Shown here piece after piece: positions 1 to 6,153 of a DNA stretch of 11,981 nt. Numbering within the stretch: position 1 is the stretch's first letter; the number at the start of each line of letters is the position of its first letter. Where the stretch lies: contig JAKDKI010000037.1 in the NCBI GenBank assembly GCA_030453435.1, positions 1 through 11,981 on the forward strand, in the 5' to 3' direction. The notes under the pieces were generated by a model. It was not told where the DNA came from. It worked only from the letters and a program-made list of their open reading frames with translations, and searched no databases. A program made the position numbers and the translations under genes. This DNA comes from Kocuria sp. (lineage in GTDB: Bacteria > Actinomycetota > Actinomycetes > Actinomycetales > Micrococcaceae).

Positions 1-313
1 AGGCGGCGTCGTAGGCGCCCTTGCGGAAGAATTCCGTGACGTAGTCGGTGTCGAAATCCTTGTGGGTCTCCGCGCCGTTCGTCTCAGCCACGCAGTGCAC
101 CGGCCAGCTGGACACGAAGTCCGGTTTGTCACTGAAGTGCGACCCCGGATCGATGTGCCAGTCCTGAGTTGCGGCCACCACTTGGTAGTCCGCGTGATGG
201 TCGTCCAAGTATTCCGAGATCTGCGCGGCCACCGCAGCGCCGCCGGTCACGGCCAGGCTGCCGCCCTCACAGAAGTCGTTCTGTACGTCAACGATGATGA
301 GTGCTGTGCGCAC
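1..313 (-). CDS. pncA: Nicotinamidase (PncA), 5' part only
   Basis: Cytoplasmic hydrolase converting nicotinamide to nicotinate for NAD salvage. It belongs to the isochorismatase-like fold. The visible 104 residues start at a GTG (311-313) and open with the family signature ALIIVDVQNDFCEGGSL. The catalytic Asp is D9. The metal ligands known from the M. tuberculosis enzyme (D49, H51, H57, H71) align with D51, H53, H59 and H73, and the catalytic Lys96 aligns with K98. The catalytic Cys (about residue 140) lies beyond the left edge, so completeness cannot be judged. Family length is about 190-210 aa, so roughly half is missing. A strong AAGGAGG ribosome binding site (319-325) sits 5 nt before the GTG. 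The gene starts 14 nt after the pncB stop, so the two are probably cotranscribed and act in consecutive steps. Identification is secure; only the C-terminal half is unseen. Confidence 0.95.
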   Translation of the reverse strand, partial: MRTALIIVDVQNDFCEGGSLAVTGGAAVAAQISEYLDDHHADYQVVAATQDWHIDPGSHFSDKPDFVSSWPVHCVAETNGAETHKDFDTDYVTEFFRKGAYDAA

Positions 314-318
314 GGGTG

Positions 319-325
319 CCTCCTT
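319..325 (-). promoter_or_regulatory. Shine-Dalgarno of pncA
   Basis: AAGGAGG on the minus strand lies 5 nt before the GTG of pncA, in the 14-nt gap after the pncB stop codon. It fixes the non-ATG start. It also contrasts with pncB itself, which has no such site and appears leaderless. Confidence 0.85.
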
Positions 326-327
326 GA

Positions 328-1668
328 TCAGTGTGCGGTTCCGGGCTCGATGACCGTGGGGATCACGGGTTCGCCCTCGGACAGGCGGCGCGCGGCACGG
401 GGCAATTCCGCCACGGACCGGGCGTGACGCTCGCGGGCACGTTCCACGGCCTGGGCGCCCACGTAACCGTCGCGCAGTTCGCCGCCGGTGACGTAGTCGA
501 TGAGCAGCTCGCGATCGTCGCCGTCGTCGGTGGGTTCGTGGGAGATCCCCACGATTTCCTGGGTGGCCACTCCCTGGCTATTACGACGGCGCAGCGCGAA
601 CTTTTCGCCGCCCACGGAGGCTTTCCCGGATGATGCCTTCGCCACGGGCTCCATGGTTCCGGAGGTGCCCTGTCTGGCCACGAGCTTGTAGACCATGGAG
701 GATGTGGGTGCCCCGGAACCGGTAACCAAGCGCGTGCCCACACCGTAGGAGTCCACTGGGGCCGCGCGAAGGGCCGCAATTGCATATTCGTCCAGGTCAC
801 TGGTCACGGTGATGCGAGTATTGGCATTGCCGAGCTTGTCCAGCAGGGAACGCACCATGGCCGCCTGAGTTACCAGGTCACCGGAGTCCAGGCGCACCCC
901 GCCCAGATCGGGCCCGGCGATGTCCACCGCTAGCTTCACGGCGTTCTCCACGTCGTAGGTGTCCACCAGGAGGGTGGTGTCGACACCCAGCGCGTCAATT
1001 TGTGCTCTGAAAGCTTGTTCTTCCGTGTCGTGCAACAACGTGAAGGAGTGGGCTGCGGTGCCCACAGTTTTCACGCCGTACCGGTAACCGGCCTCCAAAT
1101 TGGAGGTCGAGGCGAAGCCCGAAATCACCGCTGCGCGAGCGGCCGCCACGGCGGCTTCATCGTGTGCTCGCCTGGATCCCATTTCGATGCACGGGCGATC
1201 ACCTGCTGCGCCCACCATGCGGGACGCCGCGGAGGCCACGGCGGAGTCGTAGTTGAGCACGGACAGAATGTAGGTCTCGAGAACGCAGGCCTCTGCGAAG
1301 GAAGATTCCACGGTGAGCAGTGGCGAATGGGGGAAGTACACCTCGCCCTCCGCGTAACCGCGGATTTGGCCCGTGAAGCGGAAGTTCTCCAGGTACTCGA
1401 TGGTCTTCTGATCCACCACGTTGGTATCCCGCAAGAAGCGCAACTGGTCCTCGTCGAAGCGAAACTTCTCGAGTCCCTCCAGTACTCGACCCACACCCGC
1501 GAACACGCCGTAGCGGCGACCGTTGGGCAGGCGGCGTGCGAAGACCTCGAACACACTGCGCCGCGACGCCGTGCCAGCTCGCAACGCGGCTTGGAGCATG
1601 GTGAGCTCGTAGTGGTCCGTCATGAGGGAGGTTGGACTGGGTTCCCATGGGTAGCTGCGCTCATTCAC
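328..1668 (-). CDS. pncB: Nicotinate phosphoribosyltransferase (PncB)
   Basis: Joins nicotinate to PRPP, with ATP hydrolysis, to give nicotinate mononucleotide: the entry step of the Preiss-Handler NAD pathway, in the cytoplasm. The protein is 446 aa, normal for the actinobacterial short form. Landmarks are SLMTDHYELTML at residues 14-25, EMGSRRAH at 162-169, the GTAAHSF motif at 203-209 (H207 is the expected phosphorylated His), GVRLDSGDL at 257-265 and GVGTRLVTG at 309-317 for phosphate/PRPP binding. The start is GTG at 1666-1668. It has no good Shine-Dalgarno, but a TAGGCT hexamer lies exactly 6 nt upstream, so a leaderless message is likely. The alternative start is the Met at residue 16, which would cut into conserved sequence. 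The next gene in the operon is pncA, which supplies its substrate; clpS is divergent. In M. tuberculosis the same divergent pair is pncB1 (Rv1330c) and clpS (Rv1331). Confidence 0.97.
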   Translation of the reverse strand: MNERSYPWEPSPTSLMTDHYELTMLQAALRAGTASRRSVFEVFARRLPNGRRYGVFAGVGRVLEGLEKFRFDEDQLRFLRDTNVVDQKTIEYLENFRFTGQIRGYAEGEVYFPHSPLLTVESSFAEACVLETYILSVLNYDSAVASAASRMVGAAGDRPCIEMGSRRAHDEAAVAAARAAVISGFASTSNLEAGYRYGVKTVGTAAHSFTLLHDTEEQAFRAQIDALGVDTTLLVDTYDVENAVKLAVDIAGPDLGGVRLDSGDLVTQAAMVRSLLDKLGNANTRITVTSDLDEYAIAALRAAPVDSYGVGTRLVTGSGAPTSSMVYKLVARQGTSGTMEPVAKASSGKASVGGEKFALRRRNSQGVATQEIVGISHEPTDDGDDRELLIDYVTGGELRDGYVGAQAVERARERHARSVAELPRAARRLSEGEPVIPTVIEPGTAH

Positions 1669-1674
1669 GCCCCC

Positions 1675-1680
1675 AGCCTA
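1675..1680 (-). promoter_or_regulatory. Probable -10 element of the pncB-pncA operon
   Basis: TAGGCT on the minus strand is followed by six bases and then the GTG of pncB. This spacing puts the transcription start at or next to the start codon. No convincing -35 hexamer is seen at 16-18 bp spacing (about 1697-1704). The identical TAGGCT with a 6-nt spacer occurs before rph. Confidence 0.6.
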
Positions 1681-1718
1681 ATGGGATCGGCTCACTGCGC
1701 ACATCCACGGGTGCCGGA

Positions 1719-1724
1719 TACGAT
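1719..1724 (+). promoter_or_regulatory. Possible -10 element of clpS-DUF2017
   Basis: TACGAT is followed by nine bases and then the ATG at 1734, in the 65-bp gap between divergent pncB and clpS. At 17-bp spacing the -35 position holds TGCGCA (1696-1701), a poor match to TTGACA. This position overlaps the likely -35 zone of the pncB promoter on the other strand, so the two promoters may exclude each other. Confidence 0.4.
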
Positions 1725-1733
1725 GGGCACATC

Positions 1734-2084
1734 ATGATTTCCACTCCCTTATCTGCGCATGCCCGATGCATGCCCGTTCTCATGAGCGCGGCTCCCGCTG
1801 AGACCCCGGTTCTGACCGAAGATCCTGAAACCCACACGATGCTCAGCGTTCCGTGGAACGTGATCGTGTGGGACGATCCCGTCAACCTGATGAGTTACGT
1901 GGTGTACGTGTTCCGCTCTTATTTCGGTTATTCGGACGCCAAGGCGCGCAAACTCATGCTCGAGGTTCATCACAACGGGCGGTCCATCGTCGCGTCGGGA
2001 ACACTCGAAGAAGCAGAGACCCACGTCAGCGCCCTACACGGGTACGGGCTGTGGGCAACGTACGAGCGGGCGGATCACAACTGA
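1734..2084 (+). CDS. clpS: ATP-dependent Clp protease adaptor ClpS
   Basis: Adaptor that binds N-degron substrates and delivers them to ClpA/ClpC for degradation by ClpP; in actinobacteria the partner is ClpC1. The core WNVIVWDDPVNLMSYV lies at residues 41-56 and the conserved HHNGRSIV at 79-86. The His pair at 79-80 contains the equivalent of E. coli His66 in the degron pocket. The pocket Asn (E. coli Asn34) aligns with an Asp (D47). The start is uncertain. ATG 1734 (116 aa) has a TACGAT -10-like element 9 nt upstream, whereas ATG 1782 (100 aa) starts just before the disordered tail and has no ribosome binding site. Both exceed the core domain, and the N-terminal tail is normally flexible. 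The stop overlaps the next ATG by one base (TGATG), indicating translational coupling to the DUF2017 gene. The identification is firm; the exact start is not. Confidence 0.92.
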   Translation: MISTPLSAHARCMPVLMSAAPAETPVLTEDPETHTMLSVPWNVIVWDDPVNLMSYVVYVFRSYFGYSDAKARKLMLEVHHNGRSIVASGTLEEAETHVSALHGYGLWATYERADHN

Positions 2085-2635
2085 TGGCACACGGATTCAA
2101 GAAGACTCGCAAAGGTATCGTCGGGCGATTCGAAGCACCGGAAGTGCAACTGCTCCAGAAGCTGTTCTCGGACGTGGCCGAAACTCTCGAACCTGAGGCC
2201 AGGCCAGACGAGGATCCGCTGGCGGCCATGGTGGGGATCGACCAGGAAGTCAGTGAGCCCACGGACCCCGCGCTGAAACGCTTGCTGCCCGCGGCGTCGT
2301 CGGACCCCGAACAAGCGGAGGAGTTTCGGCGACTCACGGATCGGTCGCTGCGCGAAGCAAAGATCGGGGCACTCAAAGCATCGTCCTTGGCGCTGGAGTC
2401 CGACCCCGTAACCCTGACCGTGGCGCAAGCGCAAGATTTCGCGCGATCGCTCAACGACATCCGGCTGGTGTTGGCATCACGCCTGGACATCACGACCACT
2501 GAGGACGCCGAGCGGATCGGTGAGCAGGTCGATTTCGGCGAAGTCCAGGACATCAACGATTACATGGCGGTGGTCTACAACTTTGTGTCGTGGCTGCAAG
2601 AGTCGCTCATGAATGCGTTGCTCAAGACTCTCTGA
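2084..2635 (+). CDS. DUF2017 family protein downstream of clpS
   Basis: A 183-residue soluble, mostly helical, acidic protein with no signal peptide or membrane segment. It begins MAHGFKKTRKGIVGRF and matches in length, tone and position the actinobacterial DUF2017 proteins that follow clpS; from memory the M. tuberculosis counterpart is Rv1332. It starts at an ATG overlapping the clpS stop codon, so the pair is made from one message by coupled translation. A basic N-terminus (residues 4-16) is followed by a helix, an acidic variable loop (about 44-85), and a conserved C-terminal helical region ending in VYNFVSWLQESLMNALL. The function is unknown. Old annotations call the mycobacterial member a transcriptional regulator, but I see no clear helix-turn-helix. 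Constant linkage to clpS suggests a role in ClpS/Clp proteolysis, which is inference only. Confidence 0.85.
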   Translation: MAHGFKKTRKGIVGRFEAPEVQLLQKLFSDVAETLEPEARPDEDPLAAMVGIDQEVSEPTDPALKRLLPAASSDPEQAEEFRRLTDRSLREAKIGALKASSLALESDPVTLTVAQAQDFARSLNDIRLVLASRLDITTTEDAERIGEQVDFGEVQDINDYMAVVYNFVSWLQESLMNALLKTL

Positions 2636-2720
2636 GGTTTACAGACTGACGGTCATCGAGACACCGCCGGAACTGTGAGATGTCTCCCATGTGTTGCACT
2701 GTTCGACAACTTGTACTGAT

Positions 2721-2768
2721 GCGTCCGGTACCTTGGACGCGCACTTTGTGCTGATTTTCCCAGTTTTT
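2721..2768 (+). terminator. Possible terminator of the clpS-DUF2017 unit
   Basis: A 6-bp perfect stem GCGTCC (2721-2726)/GGACGC (2735-2740) has an 8-nt loop. It is followed at once by a small GCAC-TTT-GTGC hairpin (2741-2751), then TGATTTT and CCCAGTTTTT. The T-richness is unusual for this G+C-rich window and fits a Rho-independent terminator, but it starts 85 bp after the stop codon and the stem is short. Confidence 0.4.
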
Positions 2769-2781
2769 CGCCACGGCATTG

Positions 2782-2808
2782 CACCTGTGGGCGACAAGTG
2801 TCACCTGT
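2782..2808 (+). repeat. CACCTGT direct repeat with central GACA-AG-TGTC palindrome
   Basis: Two perfect CACCTGT copies at 2782-2788 and 2802-2808 are exactly 20 bp apart, about two DNA turns, and enclose the inverted repeat GACA (2793-2796)/TGTC (2799-2802). It lies 65 bp upstream of the murI ATG. The layout could be a regulator binding site. With only 7 bp per copy, chance is also possible. Confidence 0.3.
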
Positions 2809-2858
2809 AGTGTGTCGGCTCCTCCGCAACTCGGATAGGGAAAATCAGCGCGGACCAT

Positions 2859-2864
2859 TACTGT
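2859..2864 (+). promoter_or_regulatory. Possible -10 element of murI
   Basis: TACTGT is followed by eight bases and then ATG 2873. It resembles the TAnnnT elements set just before other first genes in the window. There is no good -35 at 17-18 bp spacing, so support is weaker than for rph or pncB. Confidence 0.3.
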
Positions 2865-2872
2865 CTTTCGAT

Positions 2873-3766
2873 ATGCAGGATGAGCACGTGAAAACTTCAG
2901 GCCCTAACCCGAACTCGCCCATTGGCGTGTTCGACTCCGGTGTGGGCGGACTGACCGTTGCTCGTTCGATCATCGACCAGTTGCCGCACGAGGAAATCCT
3001 GTACGTGGGTGACACCGCCCACGGCCCCTACGGTCCGCTGCCCATTGCCCGAGTGCGTTCCCTGGCCATGGACATCATGGACGACCTGGTCGATTCCGGC
3101 GTCAAGCTCTTGGTGATTGCCTGCAATACCGCTTCCGCAGCGGTGCTGCGCGACGCTCGCGAGCGGTACACCCGTGCCTACAACATTCCCGTGGTCGAAG
3201 TGATTCAGCCGGCAGTGCGGCGCGCGGTAGCCACCACCCGCAATGGAAAAATTGGTGTCATCGGCACGGAAGCGACCGTGGGCTCGCGCGCCTACGACGA
3301 CACATTCGCCGCGGCACCTCACTTGGACGTCACCTCCGTGGCGTGTCCGGAATTCGTCGAGTACGTGGAACGCGGTGTGACCACCGGTCCTGAGCTGCTG
3401 CGTGCGGCCCAGGGCTACCTGGAACCACTCAAGGATGCGGGTGTGGACACCCTGGTTCTGGGGTGCACCCACTATCCGCTGTTGACCGCGGTGATCTCCT
3501 ACGTCATGGGGGACAGCGTGAACCTGGTGTCCTCTGCGGAGGAGACCGCGCGTGACGTCTACCGCGCTCTCATGGACAACAACTTGGAGCGCGACGTCAG
3601 CCTCACCCCGCACCACGAGTTCCTGGCCACGGGTGACCCCGAAAGCTTTGAAGTCCTTGCCCGCAGGTTCCTCGGACCTGAGGTCCTGCGCGTTCGTCAA
3701 ACATCCTCGGTGGCCGAGCAGTACCCCACGGGTTCTCTGGCCATGATCCACCCGGCTCAGCGCTGA
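2873..3766 (+). CDS. murI: Glutamate racemase (MurI)
   Basis: Cofactor-independent racemase making D-glutamate for peptidoglycan precursors in the cytoplasm. From ATG 2873 it has 297 aa. Motifs in order: GVFDSGVGG (18-26, catalytic-site D21), [11 protein letters not shown] (44-54), ACNTAS with first catalytic Cys C84, IGTEATVGS, and GCTHYPLL with second catalytic Cys C198. All expected catalytic residues are present, so it should be active. The start is ambiguous. ATG 2873 has TACTGT 8 nt upstream (possible leaderless start), while GTG 2888 (292 aa) has an AGGA Shine-Dalgarno at 2877-2880 with 7-nt spacing. A longer start at ATG 2798 would run through regulatory-looking sequence and adds no homology. 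The next gene, the MBL hydrolase, follows after 28 nt. The order murI/MBL/rph/rdgB matches Rv1338-Rv1341. Confidence 0.96.
   Translation: MQDEHVKTSGPNPNSPIGVFDSGVGGLTVARSIIDQLPHEEILYVGDTAHGPYGPLPIARVRSLAMDIMDDLVDSGVKLLVIACNTASAAVLRDARERYTRAYNIPVVEVIQPAVRRAVATTRNGKIGVIGTEATVGSRAYDDTFAAAPHLDVTSVACPEFVEYVERGVTTGPELLRAAQGYLEPLKDAGVDTLVLGCTHYPLLTAVISYVMGDSVNLVSSAEETARDVYRALMDNNLERDVSLTPHHEFLATGDPESFEVLARRFLGPEVLRVRQTSSVAEQYPTGSLAMIHPAQR
2877..2880 (+). promoter_or_regulatory. Shine-Dalgarno for the alternative GTG start of murI
   Basis: AGGA sits 7 nt before GTG 2888, in frame with murI. It supports a 292-aa product instead of, or beside, the 297-aa product from ATG 2873. Confidence 0.45.
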
Positions 3767-3794
3767 GTCGGAACCACGAAAGGCACCCGCAGTC

Positions 3795-4634
3795 ATGATG
3801 TTGACCGTCATTGGGAACACCGGCAGCTTCCCGGGTCCCAACTCTCCCGCGTCGTGTTACCTGTTGACCGGTGAGGACCACGAGGGCCGTACGTGGCGCG
3901 TGATCCTGGACATGGGCAATGGCTCGCTGGGCGTGCTGCAGCGACAGCTCCACTTGGAAGACATCGACGCGGTCATGGTTTCTCACCTGCACCCGGATCA
4001 CTGCGTGGACCTTGCCGGCCTGCACGTGGCGGTCAAGTGGGATCCGCGGGGGTGGGGCGCAGGGCGCATTCCGCTGTACGGGCCCTCCGAGTTGCACGGC
4101 TACCTCAATCGTTCGCACGCGATGCCGGATGGCCACAGTATGGACACGGAATTCATTTTCAACGTGTGGCAAGATCGCCAGCCGGTCACCGTGGGGCCGT
4201 TCACCGTGACTCCCTTCGAGGTATTGCACCCCTGTCCCGAGCCCTATGCCCTGCGCGTAGAGTTCGACGGCCCGATGGGGCCATCTGTGCTGACCTACTC
4301 CGGGGATACTGATTCCTGCGACGGCCTGGTTGAAGCCGCGCGTGACGCGGATCTTTTCCTGTGCGAGGCCGCGTACGAGGAGGGTCGTGAGGATCATCTG
4401 CGAGGGATCCACCTGACCGGTTATCGAGCAGGTCAGGCTGCGGCCCAGGCCAACGTCCATCAGCTGTTGCTGACTCACTTGCCGGTGTGGAATTCCCCCA
4501 CCAAGGCTCGGCAAGAGGGAACCGCAGCATTCAACGGCCCGGTCGGAATTGCGGAACCGGGGTACACCTACAAGGTGGTTCCGAGCAATGTCACCATTTC
4601 GGGTGCGTTGGCAAGGCCCGCAACAGCGGGCTAG
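3795..4634 (+). CDS. MBL-fold hydrolase, probable cyclic-nucleotide phosphodiesterase (Rv1339-like)
   Basis: A 279-aa soluble metallo-beta-lactamase-fold enzyme of the RNase Z/class II phosphodiesterase-like branch. Visible di-metal ligands are the HxHxDH motif SHLHPDHCVD (H64, H66, D68, H69), H145 in the LHPCPEPYALR segment, D171 in YSGDTD, and H228 in LLLTHLPVW. H206 in GIHLTG is also typical of the branch. Position between murI and rph matches M. tuberculosis Rv1339, reported to hydrolyse cAMP and affect antibiotic tolerance. By inference this protein lowers cAMP; a tRNA-processing or other phosphodiesterase role is the alternative. The start is ATG 3795 with GAAAGG (3778-3783) 11 nt upstream; a second ATG follows at once. 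The stop codon TAG forms part of the presumed -10 element of rph. It probably shares a transcript with murI (28-nt gap). Confidence 0.85.
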   Translation: MMLTVIGNTGSFPGPNSPASCYLLTGEDHEGRTWRVILDMGNGSLGVLQRQLHLEDIDAVMVSHLHPDHCVDLAGLHVAVKWDPRGWGAGRIPLYGPSELHGYLNRSHAMPDGHSMDTEFIFNVWQDRQPVTVGPFTVTPFEVLHPCPEPYALRVEFDGPMGPSVLTYSGDTDSCDGLVEAARDADLFLCEAAYEEGREDHLRGIHLTGYRAGQAAAQANVHQLLLTHLPVWNSPTKARQEGTAAFNGPVGIAEPGYTYKVVPSNVTISGALARPATAG

Positions 4635-4637
4635 GCT
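4608..4637 (+). promoter_or_regulatory. Probable rph promoter inside the end of the MBL gene
   Basis: TTGGCA (4608-4613, five of six matches to TTGACA), an 18-bp spacer and TAGGCT (4632-4637), then six bases to the rph ATG at 4644. The -10 hexamer begins with the TAG stop of the upstream gene. This is the only promoter in the window with both hexamers recognisable. It predicts a leaderless rph-rdgB-kinase message besides read-through from murI. Confidence 0.6.
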
Positions 4638-4643
4638 GGCGAT

Positions 4644-5477
4644 ATGACTTCGCCTACCGATCCGTCACAAGAAAATTCCACACTGGTCGGAGAGCGATCC
4701 ACCCCTCAAACGGCGGCTGCTGATTCGGCTTCGTCGAGTGTTGTGCGTTCTGACGGTCGTTCCGTAGACGAATTGCGCCCCATCACCATTACTCGCGGTT
4801 GGTCGGATCAGGCCGAGGGCTCGGCCCTCATTGAATTCGGCGGCACCCGCGTGCTGTGCACGGCCTCCCTGACAGAAGGCGTCCCGCGATGGCTCAAGGG
4901 CGAGGGGCGTGGCTGGGTCACTGCCGAATACGCCATGTTGCCGCGCGCGACCTCCACACGTTCGGCCCGCGAGTCCGTGAAGGGCAAGATCGGCGGCCGC
5001 ACACATGAGATTTCCCGTCTGATCGGACGCGCGTTGCGGTCCATCATCGACCTCAAGGCTCTCGGTGAGAACACCGTGGTCCTGGATTGCGATGTGCTCC
5101 AGGCGGATGGCGGTACGCGCACCGCGGCCATCACCGGAGCGTACGTCGCTCTGGCAGAAGCGATTTCATGGGCCCACGCAAACGGCGTGATCAAGCCCAA
5201 CGTCAAGCCCCTCGTGGATACCGTGTCCGCTGTCTCCGTGGGCATCATTGACGGCGTGGCCATGTTGGACCTGCCATACGTGGAGGACGTCCGCGCGGAG
5301 ACCGACATGAACGTGGTGGTTACCGGTTCGGGCGACTTCGTCGAGGTGCAGGGCACCGCCGAGGGCGCGCCGTTCAACCGGAGTGAGCTGGACGTCCTGC
5401 TGGACCTTGCGGTCGCGGGATGCGCTCAGTTGGCCACCATTCAGCAGGAAACGCTGGAGGCGGGCCGTGGACACTGA
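4644..5477 (+). CDS. rph: Ribonuclease PH (Rph)
   Basis: Phosphorolytic 3'-5' exoribonuclease that trims tRNA 3' ends, working as a hexamer of the PNPase/exosome fold. The core begins at [13 protein letters not shown] (34-46). Further motifs are [13 protein letters not shown] (91-103), the phosphate-binding GGTRTA (156-161, R159 equivalent to E. coli R126), and MLDLPYVED plus AETDMN (207-223) with the metal/catalytic acidic residues D209, D215 and D221. The total is 277 aa against the usual 240-250; the excess is a Ser/Thr/Ala-rich, probably disordered N-terminus of about 33 residues. ATG 4644 is supported by a TTGGCA-N18-TAGGCT-N6 promoter. GTG 4743 would remove the tail but has no ribosome binding site. 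The 3' end overlaps rdgB by 11 nt, an order conserved widely in Actinobacteria and elsewhere. Confidence 0.97.
   Translation: MTSPTDPSQENSTLVGERSTPQTAAADSASSSVVRSDGRSVDELRPITITRGWSDQAEGSALIEFGGTRVLCTASLTEGVPRWLKGEGRGWVTAEYAMLPRATSTRSARESVKGKIGGRTHEISRLIGRALRSIIDLKALGENTVVLDCDVLQADGGTRTAAITGAYVALAEAISWAHANGVIKPNVKPLVDTVSAVSVGIIDGVAMLDLPYVEDVRAETDMNVVVTGSGDFVEVQGTAEGAPFNRSELDVLLDLAVAGCAQLATIQQETLEAGRGH
5456..5460 (+). promoter_or_regulatory. Shine-Dalgarno of rdgB inside rph
   Basis: GGAGG within the last codons of rph, 6 nt before GTG 5467. It decides the rdgB start against an upstream in-frame ATG at 5383 whose extension would be the shifted reading of rph. Confidence 0.85.
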
Positions 5478-6150
5478 TCCAGAGCCCGCCAGGATAGTCC
5501 TGGCCTCCAAGAACCAGGGCAAGGTTCGCGAACTCCAAGCCATGGTCGCCGCGGCAGTGCCCCGTCTCGACGCCGCTAAGGCCGTCGTCGATGCCCGCTC
5601 GGCGGGACTGGGCGACGTCGTCGAAGACGGCGTGAGCTTTGCCGAGAACGCGCTGCTCAAGGCGCGCGCTGCAGCCCGCGAATCGGGACTGATCGCGCTC
5701 GCGGATGATTCAGGGCTGGCCGTGGACGTCATGGGAGGCGCGCCCGGAATCTTCTCCGCGCGCTGGTCCGGCCAGCACGGTGATGACGCGGCCAATGTGA
5801 ACTTGCTCCTGGCACAACTGGGAGATGTCCCCGACAAACACCGCAACGCGCGTTTCGTGTGCGCTGCCGCCGTGGTGACCCCCGGCGGGGCGGAACACGT
5901 GGTGTCGGGAGAGTTCCCCGGGGTGATCCTGCGGGAACCGGTGGGTGAGAACGGGTTCGGTTACGACCCGATCTTCGCTCCGGATGGTTATGACGGTTTG
6001 AGCTGCGCCCAGCTGACCCCGGACGAGAAGAACCGGGTCAGCCACCGTGCGCGGGCTATGAAGGCTGTGTTGCCGCACCTCGTGGCGGCATTGGGAGAAC
6101 AGGACGATCCGACCGTGGATGATCCACCGCGGCCGGGCTCGGGGGACTGA
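5467..6150 (+). CDS. rdgB: XTP/dITP pyrophosphatase (RdgB/HAM1 family)
   Basis: House-cleaning NTPase that hydrolyses dITP, ITP and XTP to monophosphates so that deaminated purines do not enter DNA or RNA. It has 227 aa from GTG 5467, somewhat longer than E. coli RdgB (197 aa) through N- and C-terminal tails. Motifs: [11 protein letters not shown] (13-23, triphosphate binding), [15 protein letters not shown] (52-66, E53 equivalent to E. coli E41), ADDSGL (79-84, D81 equivalent to catalytic D69), [19 protein letters not shown] and SHRARAM near the C-terminus. All key residues are present. It starts inside rph with an 11-nt overlap and a strong internal GGAGG, so it is cotranscribed with rph. 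The APH-fold kinase begins 3 nt after its stop. The C-terminal 20 residues are charged, Asp/Pro-rich and unlikely to be structured. Confidence 0.96.
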   Translation: MDTDPEPARIVLASKNQGKVRELQAMVAAAVPRLDAAKAVVDARSAGLGDVVEDGVSFAENALLKARAAARESGLIALADDSGLAVDVMGGAPGIFSARWSGQHGDDAANVNLLLAQLGDVPDKHRNARFVCAAAVVTPGGAEHVVSGEFPGVILREPVGENGFGYDPIFAPDGYDGLSCAQLTPDEKNRVSHRARAMKAVLPHLVAALGEQDDPTVDDPPRPGSGD

Positions 6151-6153
6151 ATC

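Larger units (their letters stand above)
2636..2872 (+). other. 237-bp non-coding gap between DUF2017 and murI
   Basis: No plausible gene on either strand. From left to right it holds a weak inverted repeat GAGACA/TGTCTC (2658-2663 and 2681-2686), a hairpin GCGTCC/GGACGC (2721-2740) followed by T-rich sequence, a 20-bp-spaced CACCTGT direct repeat (2782-2808), and a TACTGT -10-like hexamer before murI. It sits where M. tuberculosis carries a peptidase gene, mec, cysO, cysM and a rhomboid gene. Confidence 0.7.

Noticed and set aside
2658..2686. Inverted repeat GAGACA/TGTCTC after the DUF2017 gene as a terminator
   Set aside because: The 6-bp arms are separated by 17 nt with no T-tract and no extension of pairing; it is too weak to call.
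2798..2872. N-terminal extension of murI from ATG 2798
   Set aside because: It would translate the non-coding gap that carries a repeat and a -10-like element, and it adds no conserved sequence.
2897..3841. Long minus-strand open frame (314 codons) opposite murI
   Set aside because: It lies fully antisense to murI, which has all catalytic motifs. The translation is rich in His, Gly, Arg and Val without recognisable domains, as expected from an antisense frame in G+C-rich DNA.
3603..4514. Minus-strand open frame (303 codons) across murI and the MBL gene
   Set aside because: It is antisense to intact catalytic motifs of two genes; composition and lack of homology point to a codon-usage shadow.
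5383..5466. Upstream start for rdgB at ATG 5383
   Set aside because: The extension is the shifted reading of the conserved rph end. GTG 5467 has a perfect Shine-Dalgarno and begins next to the conserved RdgB core.
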